Shown piece after piece: positions 17,904 through 26,723 of a stretch of 64,000 nucleotides of DNA. The position numbers were made by a program, and so were the translations under genes. Numbering within the stretch: position 1 is the stretch's first letter; every line of letters starts with the position of its first letter. Source of the stretch: Marinobacter sp. 1-4A (lineage in GTDB: Bacteria > Pseudomonadota > Gammaproteobacteria > Pseudomonadales > Oleiphilaceae); contig NZ_VCGY01000005.1 of the NCBI RefSeq assembly GCF_016597725.1, positions 310,001 to 374,000 on the forward strand. Direction: 5' to 3'. The notes under the pieces were generated by a model that saw nothing but the letters and a program-made list of their open reading frames with translations, had not been told where the DNA came from and made no database searches.

Positions 17904-19004
17904 ATGTCTGTATTCAGCCATCCCGAGTTTGATAACCACGAACACCTGTCGTTTTTCTGCGACCCAGAAACTGGGCTTAAAGCCATTGTTGCCATACACA
18001 ACACCTCTCGCGGGCCAGCCCTCGGCGGTTGCAGAATGTTTCCGTATGCCAGCGATGAAGAAGCCCTGCGCGATGTGCTTCGCCTATCGCGGGGTATGAC
18101 CTACAAATCGGCACTGGCCAACCTTGATCTTGGCGGGGGCAAATCGGTCATCATTGGCGACCCGCGCAAGCAAAAAAGCGAGGCTTTGCTGGAAGCGATG
18201 GGGAAACACCTGGAAGGACTCGGAGGCCAATACATTGCCGCCGAAGATTCCGGTACCAGCGTACCAGACTTAAAAGTGATGGGGCGCCATACCAAACACG
18301 TTGCGGGAATTGTTGAACACACAGGTTTTGATGGCCGCCCCAGCAATGGCGACCCCTCCCCGACAACCGCTTATGGCACGTTTGTTGGCCTCAAAGCGGC
18401 GGTTAAGCACAAGCTAGGCCGCGAGGACCTCACCGGTTTGAAAGTTGCCATTCAAGGCGTAGGCAACGTGGGCTATCGTTTGGCTCAGCACCTGAGCGAA
18501 GCTGGCGCAGAACTTTGGGTGTACGACATCCATCAGGAGAACATGCAGCGGGCGGTAGATGAGCTGGGCGCTCATGCGGCATCGGGCGAGGACATTCTGT
18601 TCCTACCGGTAGACGTAGTCGCACCTTGCGCTATGGGTGCTGTGCTGAACGACGAAAGTATTCCCCGCCTGAAAGCGACGGTAATTGCAGGTGCGGCAAA
18701 TAACCTCCTACAGCGCCCGGATCACGATCAGGCACTGAAAGACCGGGACATACTCTATGCACCGGATTTCGTGATCAACGCCGGCGGCATCATCGATGTG
18801 TTCTACGAGCGTACAGGGGGCTCTCCTGAAGAAGTGCGCGCTCACGTCGAGGGCATTGGTCAAACTCTTGCGGAGATCTTTACCCGCTCAGATGGCAGCG
18901 GTATCCCAACCGGCGCAGTTGCCAATACGCTCGCTGAAGAACGCTTTCGTAAACGCACAGGCGTAGCTCACGCTGCACGCGAACAGCTTGCCAGTGCGGA
19001 GTAA
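17904..19004 (+). CDS. ldh: leucine dehydrogenase (Glu/Leu/Phe/Val dehydrogenase family)
   Basis: NAD-dependent deamination of leucine and other branched-chain amino acids to 2-oxo acids in the cytoplasm. Length is 366 aa from ATG 17904, the usual size. With this start Lys68 (GMTYKSA) and Lys80 (LGGGKSV) carry the same numbers as the catalytic lysines of Bacillus leucine dehydrogenase. A Rossmann motif [15 protein letters not shown] follows near residue 180. ATG 17904 is preceded by GAGGTGA at 5 bases; an ATG nine codons earlier (17877) has a poorer site. Neighbours are an AzlCD exporter and an NSS transporter, a branched-chain amino acid set. Confidence 0.9.
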   Translation: MSVFSHPEFDNHEHLSFFCDPETGLKAIVAIHNTSRGPALGGCRMFPYASDEEALRDVLRLSRGMTYKSALANLDLGGGKSVIIGDPRKQKSEALLEAMGKHLEGLGGQYIAAEDSGTSVPDLKVMGRHTKHVAGIVEHTGFDGRPSNGDPSPTTAYGTFVGLKAAVKHKLGREDLTGLKVAIQGVGNVGYRLAQHLSEAGAELWVYDIHQENMQRAVDELGAHAASGEDILFLPVDVVAPCAMGAVLNDESIPRLKATVIAGAANNLLQRPDHDQALKDRDILYAPDFVINAGGIIDVFYERTGGSPEEVRAHVEGIGQTLAEIFTRSDGSGIPTGAVANTLAEERFRKRTGVAHAAREQLASAE

Positions 19005-19020
19005 TTAAAGACATTTGCTT

Positions 19021-19051
19021 TGCGGGGCCTTGAGTAACTCAGGCCCCCGCG
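19021..19051 (+). terminator. imperfect GC-rich stem-loop after leucine dehydrogenase
   Basis: GCGGGGCCTTGAG and CTCAGGCCCCCGC pair with small bulges around TAA. It lies between leucine dehydrogenase and the NSS transporter, so it may terminate or attenuate between them. No T-run. Confidence 0.35.
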
Positions 19052-19088
19052 CTTCCAAACAAAAACAAGTATCTAGCAGGAGACAATC

Positions 19089-20498
19089 ATGTCGGAATCA
19101 AATGCGCCTATTGCAGGGGCAATGGAAGGTTCTAACGCAAACCGAGGGCTTTGGTCTTCACGTTTTGCTTTTATTCTTGCCGCCACAGGCTCTGCCGTTG
19201 GCTTAGGTAATATCTGGAAATTCCCCTACGTCACCGGCGAAAATGGCGGCGGCGCTTTTGTGTTGGTTTATCTTCTTTGCATCGCCGCCATTGGCTTGCC
19301 CATCATGATGGCTGAAGTGCTGATTGGTCGCCGCGGCGGGAGAAGCCCGGTTAATAGCCTTAGGCAGATTACCAAGCAACAGAATCTCAACCCGTCCTGG
19401 CGATTGGTCGGCGCAATCGGTGTCATCGCTGGCTTCTTGATTCTGTCGTTTTACTCGGTCATTGGTGGCTGGGCAGTTTCTTACGTGGGTACCGCAGCCA
19501 CTGGGCAATTCACCGGCCAGTCTGCTGATGCCATTGGAGCAATTTTCTCTGACCTGCTCGCAGACCCAGCTACCTTGTTGATGTGGCACACCCTGTTTAT
19601 GGCATTGGTCATGCTTGTGGTGGCAAAGGGCGTTCGTGCCGGGCTTGAACGTGCTGTGAGTATACTAATGCCAGCCCTATTTCTTTTGCTGCTCGCGGTT
19701 GTGGGCTATGCCATGACTACCGGTGAGTTCGGGCGGGCTGTCTCTTTCCTGTTTCAACCGGACTTCTCCAAACTCACTACCGCTGGCGTTCTGGTAGCTC
19801 TTGGCCATGCATTCTTCACCCTTAGCCTCGGCATGGCAGTAATGATGGCCTACGGCTCTTACCTGCCAAAGAACATTTCCATCGCCAAAACATCTATTGC
19901 TGTGTGCGTTATCGACACGGGCGTGGCGTTGCTGGCTGGTTTAGCTATCTTCCCGATTGTCTTCGCCAACGGTCTTGAGCCGGGCGCAGGTCCAGGCCTC
20001 ATCTTCCAGACCCTGCCTTTGGCGTTTGGTCAAATGCCAATGGGCAGCCTGTTCGGGACCTTGTTCTTCATACTGTTGATATTTGCAGCTTGGACCTCCG
20101 GCATTTCCCTACTGGAGCCCATTGTTGAGTGGTTGGAAGAACAAAAAGGTATGACCCGCATCACCAGCACCTTGGGTGCAGGCTTTGTATGCTGGGCTCT
20201 GGGTATTGCTTCGATTCTTTCCCTGAACCTGTGGTCAGGCTTTGCACCACTGGGATGGATAGGCATGCTTGAAGGCAAAACCATCTTTGACCTGCTGGAC
20301 TTCTTTACCGCCAACATCATGTTGCCTTTGGGCGGCTTGCTGGTTGCGGTATTCGCTGGCTGGATTATGTCCCGAAAGGCCATGGAGGAAGAGCTTGCGC
20401 TCTCGAAGCCCATGTTCAATCTATGGTTTGTCACCGTGCGTTTCATTACACCGGTGGCTGTGGGCACAGTGTTTGTTTACAACCTTGTAGGGGCGTAA
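19089..20498 (+). CDS. sodium-dependent transporter of the NSS/SNF family
   Basis: Polytopic inner-membrane protein (469 aa, about 11-12 helices) of the neurotransmitter:sodium symporter family. The helix 1 hallmark GSAVGLGNIWKFPYVTGENGGG (about residues 34-55) forms the Na+ and substrate site in LeuT-type transporters. Bacterial members with 11 helices (TnaT, MhsT) take up hydrophobic amino acids with Na+. The adjacent leucine dehydrogenase suggests a branched-chain or hydrophobic amino acid as substrate (inference). Good ribosome site AGCAGGAGACA. Its last 78 bases overlap the convergent sirtuin gene. Confidence 0.9.
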   Translation: MSESNAPIAGAMEGSNANRGLWSSRFAFILAATGSAVGLGNIWKFPYVTGENGGGAFVLVYLLCIAAIGLPIMMAEVLIGRRGGRSPVNSLRQITKQQNLNPSWRLVGAIGVIAGFLILSFYSVIGGWAVSYVGTAATGQFTGQSADAIGAIFSDLLADPATLLMWHTLFMALVMLVVAKGVRAGLERAVSILMPALFLLLLAVVGYAMTTGEFGRAVSFLFQPDFSKLTTAGVLVALGHAFFTLSLGMAVMMAYGSYLPKNISIAKTSIAVCVIDTGVALLAGLAIFPIVFANGLEPGAGPGLIFQTLPLAFGQMPMGSLFGTLFFILLIFAAWTSGISLLEPIVEWLEEQKGMTRITSTLGAGFVCWALGIASILSLNLWSGFAPLGWIGMLEGKTIFDLLDFFTANIMLPLGGLLVAVFAGWIMSRKAMEEELALSKPMFNLWFVTVRFITPVAVGTVFVYNLVGA

Positions 20499-21407
20499 GC
20501 AAGCCTGAAGCTGATCGAGGGAGGCCTTTAGGGTCTCCCCGATTCTTGCATTCAGTTTCAAATCCGCTAGATCTTCCGCACGTGTTCTACCCAAATTAAG
20601 CGTCGCAATCGGCTTACCGAGTTCTTTGGCGTACCGGCAAAAGCGAAAACCCGAGAAAACCATCAATGACGAACCAATCACCAGCAAGCCGTCACTCGCC
20701 TTGAGCGCATCCAGCGCTATATCGACTCTTTGCTTGGGTACATAGTCCCCGAAAAACACGACGTCCGGCTTCAGTATTCCTGAGCATTGAGGACAGTCTG
20801 CAAGCTTGAAACTAGAGAAATCCACGTTCAAATCCGCGTCCCCATCCGGAGCCGTCTCCGCTTTGTATTTCTGAAAAGCCGGATTAAGATCCGCGCAACG
20901 CTCGTGAACGTCGTCCCGACGGCACCTGTAACCACAACTCATGCACAACACTTCATCTGCACGGCCATGCAGATCACTTACACCTTGTGTGCCGGCTTTC
21001 TGATGCAAGCGATCCACATTCTGGGTGACCACCAAACTGGAATGGTTGCGCAATTCCAATTCAGCGATATGAAAGTGGGCGGAGTTAGGCTTTGCATTGC
21101 GGATCACAGGCCAGCCGATCAGGCTGCGGCCCCAGTACCGCTGACGGGTTTCATAGTTGTCCATGAACTCGCGGTGTTGAACCGGTTGCTTGCGCTTCCA
21201 GGCGCCTTCGCCATCACGATAGTCGGGGATCCCGGAGTCTGTGCTCACACCCGCACCGGTAAGGATCATCAGTTTGGGGTAGCGGTGAATAAAGTCCGCC
21301 AGCAGCTCACCCGCCTGCTCCGGTTCGTGCAAAACCGGTGGCCTGTCTAGCTCCGGCAGGCGCTGGTTTGAGCTGAAGGGGCGAGTTCGGTGTGTTATCA
21401 CTGCCAT
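20421..21407 (-). CDS. Sir2-family NAD-dependent protein deacylase
   Basis: A 328-residue sirtuin that removes acyl groups from protein lysines using NAD+. Motifs in order: GAGVSTDSGIPDYRD, TQNVDRLHQKAG, DLHGR with the catalytic His, zinc-binding CMSC and CPQC pairs, FFGDYVP, and VIGSSLMVFSG. The start at ATG 21407 is preceded by AAAGGAG; the longer frame to 21518 would run into the upstream methyltransferase-like gene. The C-terminal 26 residues are encoded by DNA overlapping the 3' end of the NSS transporter and look unlike a sirtuin tail. Confidence 0.9.
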   Translation of the reverse strand: MAVITHRTRPFSSNQRLPELDRPPVLHEPEQAGELLADFIHRYPKLMILTGAGVSTDSGIPDYRDGEGAWKRKQPVQHREFMDNYETRQRYWGRSLIGWPVIRNAKPNSAHFHIAELELRNHSSLVVTQNVDRLHQKAGTQGVSDLHGRADEVLCMSCGYRCRRDDVHERCADLNPAFQKYKAETAPDGDADLNVDFSSFKLADCPQCSGILKPDVVFFGDYVPKQRVDIALDALKASDGLLVIGSSLMVFSGFRFCRYAKELGKPIATLNLGRTRAEDLADLKLNARIGETLKASLDQLQACLRPYKVVNKHCAHSHRCNETHGDKP

Positions 21408-21436
21408 ACCGCTCTCCTTTACATTCGCCGGCTGAT

Positions 21437-22168
21437 TCAGCCCGGTTTGCGGGCCACGTATACGGTGTTGAAAGACTCTCTGTTCTGGAACGGGTTGTAG
21501 AAGCTGACCACGTGGCAAGCCACTTCGGTGAAGACTTCCCGCAACACGTCCATGAATACGGAATCTTCACCTTCATTGGACCACATGGCAAAGATACCAC
21601 GGGGTTTGAGTTGCCGTGCCATGCGGCTAATGTTCTCGGTGGTGTAGAAGCTGGCGTTGGAGTCGTGCAGTAGAGCGCGTGGCGAGTGGTCTATATCAAG
21701 CAAAATGGCATCAAATTCTTTGCCGGGTGTTTGGGGGTCAAAACCTCCCGTTTCGGGTTCGGCTATGGCAAGGTCAAAGAAGCTGCCGTGAACGTAGCGG
21801 CTGCGGGCATCGGCGTTGATGTCTTTACCGAGGGGAACATACTCTTGCTGGTGCCAGCGGATCACGGGTTCGAGGTATTCAACGATCAGTAGCTCTTCTA
21901 CTCGTTGATGTTTGAGTGCGGCAACGGCGGTGTAGCCTAGTCCTAAACCACCAACAACTACGCTGAGGTTGTCGCCTTCGGTTTGATTCAGCCCGAGGTC
22001 TGAGAGTGCGACTTCGGCGTCTACGAACATGCTGGACATGAGAAACTCTTCGCCGAGTTTTACTTCGTAGATGTCTCGCTCGCCCAGTGCTGGGATACGC
22101 CGGCGCCGCAGTGTGATTTCGCCGATTTCGGAGGGTTGGCTATCTATTTGCTCGAACAGTCTTGCCAC
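21437..22168 (-). CDS. spermidine-synthase-like methyltransferase-fold protein
   Basis: A 243-residue protein with a Rossmann/SAM-type fold of the spermidine synthase class: VVVGGLGLGYTAVAAL (glycine-rich loop), LIVEYLEPVIRWH, and FDAILLDIDHSPRALLH. No proof of polyamine synthesis; N-terminal strands of true SpeE are shortened. I chose GTG 22168, preceded by GGGGGAG that overlaps the upstream DUF1415 stop (5 bases between stop and GTG); ATG 22207 would overlap that gene. A paralogue with the same motifs sits at 54023-54697. Confidence 0.75.
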   Translation of the reverse strand: MARLFEQIDSQPSEIGEITLRRRRIPALGERDIYEVKLGEEFLMSSMFVDAEVALSDLGLNQTEGDNLSVVVGGLGLGYTAVAALKHQRVEELLIVEYLEPVIRWHQQEYVPLGKDINADARSRYVHGSFFDLAIAEPETGGFDPQTPGKEFDAILLDIDHSPRALLHDSNASFYTTENISRMARQLKPRGIFAMWSNEGEDSVFMDVLREVFTEVACHVVSFYNPFQNRESFNTVYVARKPG

Positions 22169-22173
22169 TTTGA

Positions 22174-22737
22174 CTACTCCCCCGTGTTCTCTGAGGCCTT
22201 CAGGCACCCAGCCAAAATACCCCGCATTTTCTCTGCACCAAGCTTATTCATCAGCTCAATGTTTCGCGGTGGTATCCCATCCACATCCGGGTGGTTGTCG
22301 ATCGCCGCTTCCAAACTCGCTTCCCGCAACAGGTGGAGCATCGGGAACGGGGAACGGTTGGTGTAGTTCTCAGCAGCATCCGGTGCCGTGTCGGCAAACT
22401 GGTAGTCCGGGTGGAAGCTGGCGATCTGGTAGATGCCTTCCATATCCAGATAGGTCAACAACCCGTCCGCAGCGCCTAGAAACTCGTTGTAATCCGGAAA
22501 GTCCTGCAATACCTGAGGGTGAATCAGGAGGGTGGTTTCGATTTCCGGTTCATCGTCCAAGCGCAGTAGTTCGGTTTGCAGGACCTGAAGCAGTTCGTCT
22601 TCGTTATTGGCCTCTGTTACAACAAACCGAACGCGGTCTTTGACCAGTTCGCGTTTAGCAAATGGGCATAAGTTATAGCCTATAACAACGTCTTCGACCC
22701 ATTTCCGGGTTGCTGGTATAACGGTTCCTTCGTTCAC
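22174..22737 (-). CDS. DUF1415 family protein
   Basis: A 187-residue protein of the DUF1415 family, widespread in proteobacteria, function unknown. The hallmark TRKWVEDVVIGYNLCPFAKREL is at about residues 9-30; LLIHPQVLQDFPDYNEFL and IYQIASFHPDYQFA follow. I chose GTG 22737, six bases after AGAGGAG; the frame upstream of it (to 22845) reaches the inverted-repeat element and is unlikely to be translated. It is probably cotranscribed with the downstream spermidine-synthase-like gene. Confidence 0.85.
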   Translation of the reverse strand: MNEGTVIPATRKWVEDVVIGYNLCPFAKRELVKDRVRFVVTEANNEDELLQVLQTELLRLDDEPEIETTLLIHPQVLQDFPDYNEFLGAADGLLTYLDMEGIYQIASFHPDYQFADTAPDAAENYTNRSPFPMLHLLREASLEAAIDNHPDVDGIPPRNIELMNKLGAEKMRGILAGCLKASENTGE

Positions 22738-22781
22738 CTCAAGCTCCTCTTTTGGTTGATCCAAACTGTGCAGTTCAGGTC

Positions 22782-22890
22782 GGGTAGGCTGGCAGGGCTG
22801 TCCAAAAAATGTGCGGAGCCATGGGTGGCGGAGCCAAGCGTACAAGGACGTATTAACAGCGGTTTTTTGGACAGCCCTGCCAGCCTGCCC
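22782..22890. repeat. long inverted-repeat element (hairpin with 23-bp perfect arms)
   Basis: Arms at 22787-22809 and 22863-22885 are perfectly complementary (GGCTGGCAGGGCTGTCC followed by six A). With one mismatch they extend to 22782 and 22890. The 53-base centre contains GCGGAGCC twice (in GCGGAGCCATGG and GGCGGAGCC) and CGTACAAGGACGTA. It lies between the 5' end of DUF1415 and the 3' end of ybiT. It looks like a REP/MITE-type dispersed intergenic element; no second copy is in the window. It can also form a strong terminator with a T6 tract in either direction. Confidence 0.75.
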
Positions 22891-22913
22891 AGCCCCAAAA
22901 GTATCAGTAAGGC

Positions 22914-24500
22914 TTAAACATACCCCTGACTACGAAGGTAATCATCATAAGTCCCGCTAAAGTCAGTAATCCCATCAGGCGTAACCTCAATAATCCGAGT
23001 CGCCAAGGAAGACACAAACTCCCGATCGTGACTCACGAAAATCAATGTACCGGGATAGTTCTCCAGCGCCAGATTCAGCGCCTCGATGGACTCCATATCC
23101 AAGTGGTTGGTGGGCTCATCCAGCAGCATCACATTGGGCTTTTGCAGAATGAGCTTGCCGAACAGCATGCGCCCCTGCTCACCACCGGAGATGACTCGCA
23201 CCGATTTGCCAATGTCATCACCGGAGAACAACATACGCCCAAGAGTACCGCGAACCAGCTGCTCACCGCCCGTAGTCCACTGCGCCATCCAGTCTGAAAG
23301 CGTATCGTCTGCGGCAAAGTCGTCTGTGTGATCCTGAGCGTAGTAGCCAACTTCAGCGCTGTCCGTCCATTTAACCTCACCGCTATCTGGCTCATAGGCT
23401 CCAGCCAAACACTGCAGTAACGTGGTTTTTCCGATACCGTTAGGGCCAATCACGGCCACGCGTTCACCGGCTTCAACCTGCAAGTTCAGTTTGTTGAACA
23501 ACACATTCCCATCAAAACCCTTAGTCAAATCCCGAACGGTTACCGCTTGGCGATGCAACTTTTTACCCTGTTCAAACCGGATAAACGGGCTAACGCGGCT
23601 GGATGGCTTTACTTCATCCAACTGGATTTTGTCGATTTGGCGGGCACGGGAAGTGGCCTGCTTTGCTTTCGAGGCGTTGGCTGAGAAGCGGCTAACAAAT
23701 TGCTGCAGTTCTGCAATTTGGGCTTTTTTCTTGGCATTGTCCGAGAGCATACGCTCGCGAGCCTGAGTGGCTGCCGTCATGTACTCATCGTAGTTGCCCG
23801 GAAACAGCCTTAGCTCGCCATAGTCCAGATCAGCCATGTGAGTGCACACGCTGTTGAGGAAGTGGCGGTCGTGGGAGATGATGATCATGGTGCTGCTGCG
23901 GGCCACCAGAATGTTTTCCAACCAACGGATGGTGTTGATGTCCAAGTGGTTGGTGGGCTCATCAAGTAACAAGACGTCTGGGTCCGAAAACAGTGCCTGT
24001 GCCAGCAGAACCCGCAACTTCCAGCCCGGGGCTAGGTTGCTCATTGGCCCATCATGTTGCTCAAGAGGAATATCCAGTCCCAGAAGCAATTCACCTGCAC
24101 GAGATTCAGCGGTGTAGCCGTCCATCTCGGCAAACTGCACCTCCAGATCCGCCACAGCCATGCCGTCTTCTTCGCTCATCTCGGCGAGTGAGTAGATGCG
24201 GTCACGCTCTTTTTTTACGTTCCACAACTCTTCATGGCCCATGATGACGGTATCCATGACAGAGCAGGTCTCATAGGCAAATTGGTCCTGCCGCAGCTTA
24301 CCCAAGCGAACGTTTGGCTCCAGCATAACCTGACCCGCAGACGGTTCCAGGTCGCCACCAAGGATTTTCATCAAGGTGGATTTGCCACAGCCGTTAGCCC
24401 CGATCAGGCCATAGCGATTGCCGTTACCGAATTTGGCAGAAACGTTTTCAAACAGGGGTTTAGCCCCGAATTGCATGGTGATATTGGCAGTAGAGATCAA
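22914..24500 (-). CDS. ybiT: ABC-F family ATPase YbiT
   Basis: Soluble protein (528 aa) with two ABC ATPase domains and no membrane part, matching E. coli YbiT closely along its length from memory ([35 protein letters not shown]-like [18 protein letters not shown]). Walker A sites are GANGCGKST and GPNGIGKTT; the linker between them is the charged [20 protein letters not shown] region. ABC-F proteins bind the ribosomal E site and regulate translation. Monocistronic, ending near the hairpin element at 22782-22890. Confidence 0.93.
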   Translation of the reverse strand: MISTANITMQFGAKPLFENVSAKFGNGNRYGLIGANGCGKSTLMKILGGDLEPSAGQVMLEPNVRLGKLRQDQFAYETCSVMDTVIMGHEELWNVKKERDRIYSLAEMSEEDGMAVADLEVQFAEMDGYTAESRAGELLLGLDIPLEQHDGPMSNLAPGWKLRVLLAQALFSDPDVLLLDEPTNHLDINTIRWLENILVARSSTMIIISHDRHFLNSVCTHMADLDYGELRLFPGNYDEYMTAATQARERMLSDNAKKKAQIAELQQFVSRFSANASKAKQATSRARQIDKIQLDEVKPSSRVSPFIRFEQGKKLHRQAVTVRDLTKGFDGNVLFNKLNLQVEAGERVAVIGPNGIGKTTLLQCLAGAYEPDSGEVKWTDSAEVGYYAQDHTDDFAADDTLSDWMAQWTTGGEQLVRGTLGRMLFSGDDIGKSVRVISGGEQGRMLFGKLILQKPNVMLLDEPTNHLDMESIEALNLALENYPGTLIFVSHDREFVSSLATRIIEVTPDGITDFSGTYDDYLRSQGYV

Positions 24501-24683
24501 GAAACAAACCTATAGATGTGAGGGCCAGCACCGCGCTGGCTAAAGAAAGCGGGCATTGTACAGGTTTGCAGTGGCAACTGTGAGGCCGCAGAAACACCCA
24601 TAAAAAGGGCTTGCCTCAGGCGATGGGTACGGGCAGCATTCGTTCTCTGAGGTACACCTACATTTTATTTAAGGACAATTTCC

Positions 24684-24962
24684 ATGACTCAAGCAACCGC
24701 ACGCCACATTCTGGTAGACAGTGAAGCAAAGTGTGAAGAGCTAAAGAAAGAAATCGAAGGCGGTAAAGACTTTGCTGAAGTTGCAAAGCAACACTCCTCC
24801 TGCCCATCTGGTCGTAACGGTGGCGATCTGGGCTCATTCGGCCCTGGCCAAATGGTTCCAGAGTTCGACAAAGTGGTCTTCAATGGCGAAATCAATAAGG
24901 TACTTGGGCCGGTAAAGACCCAGTTCGGATACCACCTGCTAGAAGTAACTAGCCGCGGCTAA
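24684..24962 (+). CDS. ppiC: peptidyl-prolyl cis-trans isomerase, parvulin type
   Basis: A 92-residue single-domain parvulin, same size as E. coli PpiC, cytoplasmic (no signal). Signature ARHILVDSEAKCEEL at the N-terminus, then HSSCPSGRNGGDLGSFGPGQMVPEFDKVVF and the ending TQFGYHLLEV. It accelerates proline isomerisation during folding. Ribosome site AAGGA 8 bases before the ATG. Followed by a strong hairpin at 25019-25045. Confidence 0.95.
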   Translation: MTQATARHILVDSEAKCEELKKEIEGGKDFAEVAKQHSSCPSGRNGGDLGSFGPGQMVPEFDKVVFNGEINKVLGPVKTQFGYHLLEVTSRG

Positions 24963-25018
24963 AGGGCTGCCTAGCGTCCCTGTCAGCGAAATAGCCAGAC
25001 GGTACACTAGTGTAATGA

Positions 25019-25045
25019 TTGGCTCCTGAAACAATCAGGAGCCAA
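25019..25045. terminator. bidirectional hairpin terminator
   Basis: Perfect 11-bp stem TTGGCTCCTGA / TCAGGAGCCAA with loop AACAA, between the convergent ppiC and DUF2059 genes. The stem shares GCTCCTGA with the hairpin at 5053-5086. Confidence 0.6.
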
Positions 25046-25077
25046 CGTCCACCCAATCAAAACAATGTTGGTATTCC

Positions 25078-25896
25078 TTACTTTTGCGGAGCGAGGAATC
25101 GTGCCATCTGATTGCCGATGGACTCGACTGGATCGGTAATGGCTTGCTGAATGCTTCGAGTGACACTTTTCGTAAACGCCGACCCCGGGCCACTTTCCAG
25201 AAAGTCGATGTACAGCTTCATTTCCTGATCGCTGATTTTTTCGTATGTATGCAGATAGCTGTCATACACCTGCTGCTCAACAACACCTCGGATAGTACCG
25301 CGCTGGCTCTCGAATTTCTGTTTCAGCTCATCGTAGTTTGCCGAATCGTTGCGAAAGGCAGCCATGGCTGTTGCCAGCCCAAGTTGCACGGCAATGGTAG
25401 TATCAACCGCGCTTTCAGTTGCGCGAGCCGCACGGTCGAACCGCGCGAACATCTGGGCACGGCCCGTCCCCTTGTACTTATTATTCAGCTCCGAGGCCTT
25501 GGCTCGCATCTGTTGCCACGCGGCCGGGTCTGAAGCTGCAATTTCCGCCGCCGAGACTTTTCGGGCGACGGGTGTCGCATACCAACCTTCTACGGCTTCA
25601 AGCTGCTTGCCGGAGAGGTCGCGCTCCAGATTGCTCACAATTTGCTGCTCTATATCCGCCGCACGAAAACTGTTACTCACAACATACCCTATGGTGTCAG
25701 CAACCATAGGCGGCAACTGCTGGCTGCGCTTCAAGCCTTCACGAATGCCTTCACTCATCATCGCAGGGTAGCGATCAACAATATCGTCGATAGGCGATGC
25801 CGACAGAACCTGCTGGGCACTGGGTGCAGCCATGGCGGGGCCAGCCAGAAACAAACCGGTGACTAAAAGAGGTTTAACTAGGGTACTAAGCTTCAT
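25078..25896 (-). CDS. DUF2059 domain periplasmic protein
   Basis: A 272-residue exported protein with a signal peptide at residues 1-24 (ending PAMAA). The mature part is largely helical and carries two repeats of the pattern 'YDSYLHTYEKISDQEMKLYIDFLES', typical of DUF2059, a domain of unknown function seen in proteobacterial periplasmic proteins. ATG 25896 follows AGGATGATAG; the longer frame to 26019 has no signal peptide and overlaps the divergent SLT gene. Confidence 0.75.
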   Translation of the reverse strand: MKLSTLVKPLLVTGLFLAGPAMAAPSAQQVLSASPIDDIVDRYPAMMSEGIREGLKRSQQLPPMVADTIGYVVSNSFRAADIEQQIVSNLERDLSGKQLEAVEGWYATPVARKVSAAEIAASDPAAWQQMRAKASELNNKYKGTGRAQMFARFDRAARATESAVDTTIAVQLGLATAMAAFRNDSANYDELKQKFESQRGTIRGVVEQQVYDSYLHTYEKISDQEMKLYIDFLESGPGSAFTKSVTRSIQQAITDPVESIGNQMARFLAPQK

Positions 25897-25964
25897 TTCA
25901 CTATCATCCTGTTTGATGGATGCAGCGTTTATGACACGCGCACCCTCCCCTGAGCAAGTAATCC

Positions 25965-26723
25965 ATGGGTCCCGGAGATGACAGTTTGGTAGGAAAATTC
26001 TGGAGGCCAGCACGTCCACATAAAAGAAAGCGCCAGACCCGCCGCAACCTGTGGCAGTCCCGCATAAAATGGTACGGGCTTCCGGTTCTGGGTTTGGTTG
26101 TCGGTATCTGGGCTACTCTGCGTTTTAGCTTGCTTGCTCCGGATCCACCTGTAAACCCGAACGATCTGTGTGAAATTTTTCGTGAGCACACCGTTTGGTA
26201 TGACTACGCAAAAAAGTCTCAGGAACGCTGGGGCACGCCCATTGCCACTCAAATGGCATTCGTATATTACGAATCTTCATTCCGGAGCCATGCCCGGCCA
26301 CCCAGAACTCAACTATGGGGCTTTATACCCTGGTCCCGTCCGACCACTGCCTATGGATATGCGCAAGCGCTGGATCCAGCCTGGGGGGAGTACCTTGCAG
26401 CCAATGGGGATGGCATTTTTACCGTGCGTACAGACATGGAATACGCTCTGGATTTCGTAGGCTGGTACAACCATCTGACCAATCGCCAGCTTGGTATTCC
26501 GTTCTATAACCCGCGCCAGCTGTATCTTGCTTATCATGAGGGCCGTGGTGGCTACGCTCGCAAAACGTTTGCGCGCAAGCCCGAGGTTACAGCTTTAGCT
26601 TCACGGGTTCAGGCCCGCGCTTTCCGATACGATAACCAGCTCAAATCCTGTGAGCAGGAGTTCCAATGTTGGCGCTGGTATCAGTTCTGGCCATTTTGTA
26701 GCGCGAACCCATCGCCCCAGTAA
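25965..26723 (+). CDS. SLT-domain transglycosylase-like protein (COG4764 type)
   Basis: A 252-residue protein with a basic N-terminus, one membrane anchor (about residues 36-56), then a lysozyme-like domain: TPIATQMAFVYYESSFRSHARPPR with a Glu in the position expected for the catalytic acid, GFIPWSRPTTAYGYAQALDPAWGEY, and QLYLAYHEGRGGYAR. This resembles the COG4764 group, predicted periplasmic lytic transglycosylases. The start is uncertain; a TTG at 25986 follows GGAG at a good distance. The stop abuts the stop of the convergent LysR gene with no gap. Confidence 0.75.
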   Translation: MGPGDDSLVGKFWRPARPHKRKRQTRRNLWQSRIKWYGLPVLGLVVGIWATLRFSLLAPDPPVNPNDLCEIFREHTVWYDYAKKSQERWGTPIATQMAFVYYESSFRSHARPPRTQLWGFIPWSRPTTAYGYAQALDPAWGEYLAANGDGIFTVRTDMEYALDFVGWYNHLTNRQLGIPFYNPRQLYLAYHEGRGGYARKTFARKPEVTALASRVQARAFRYDNQLKSCEQEFQCWRWYQFWPFCSANPSPQ

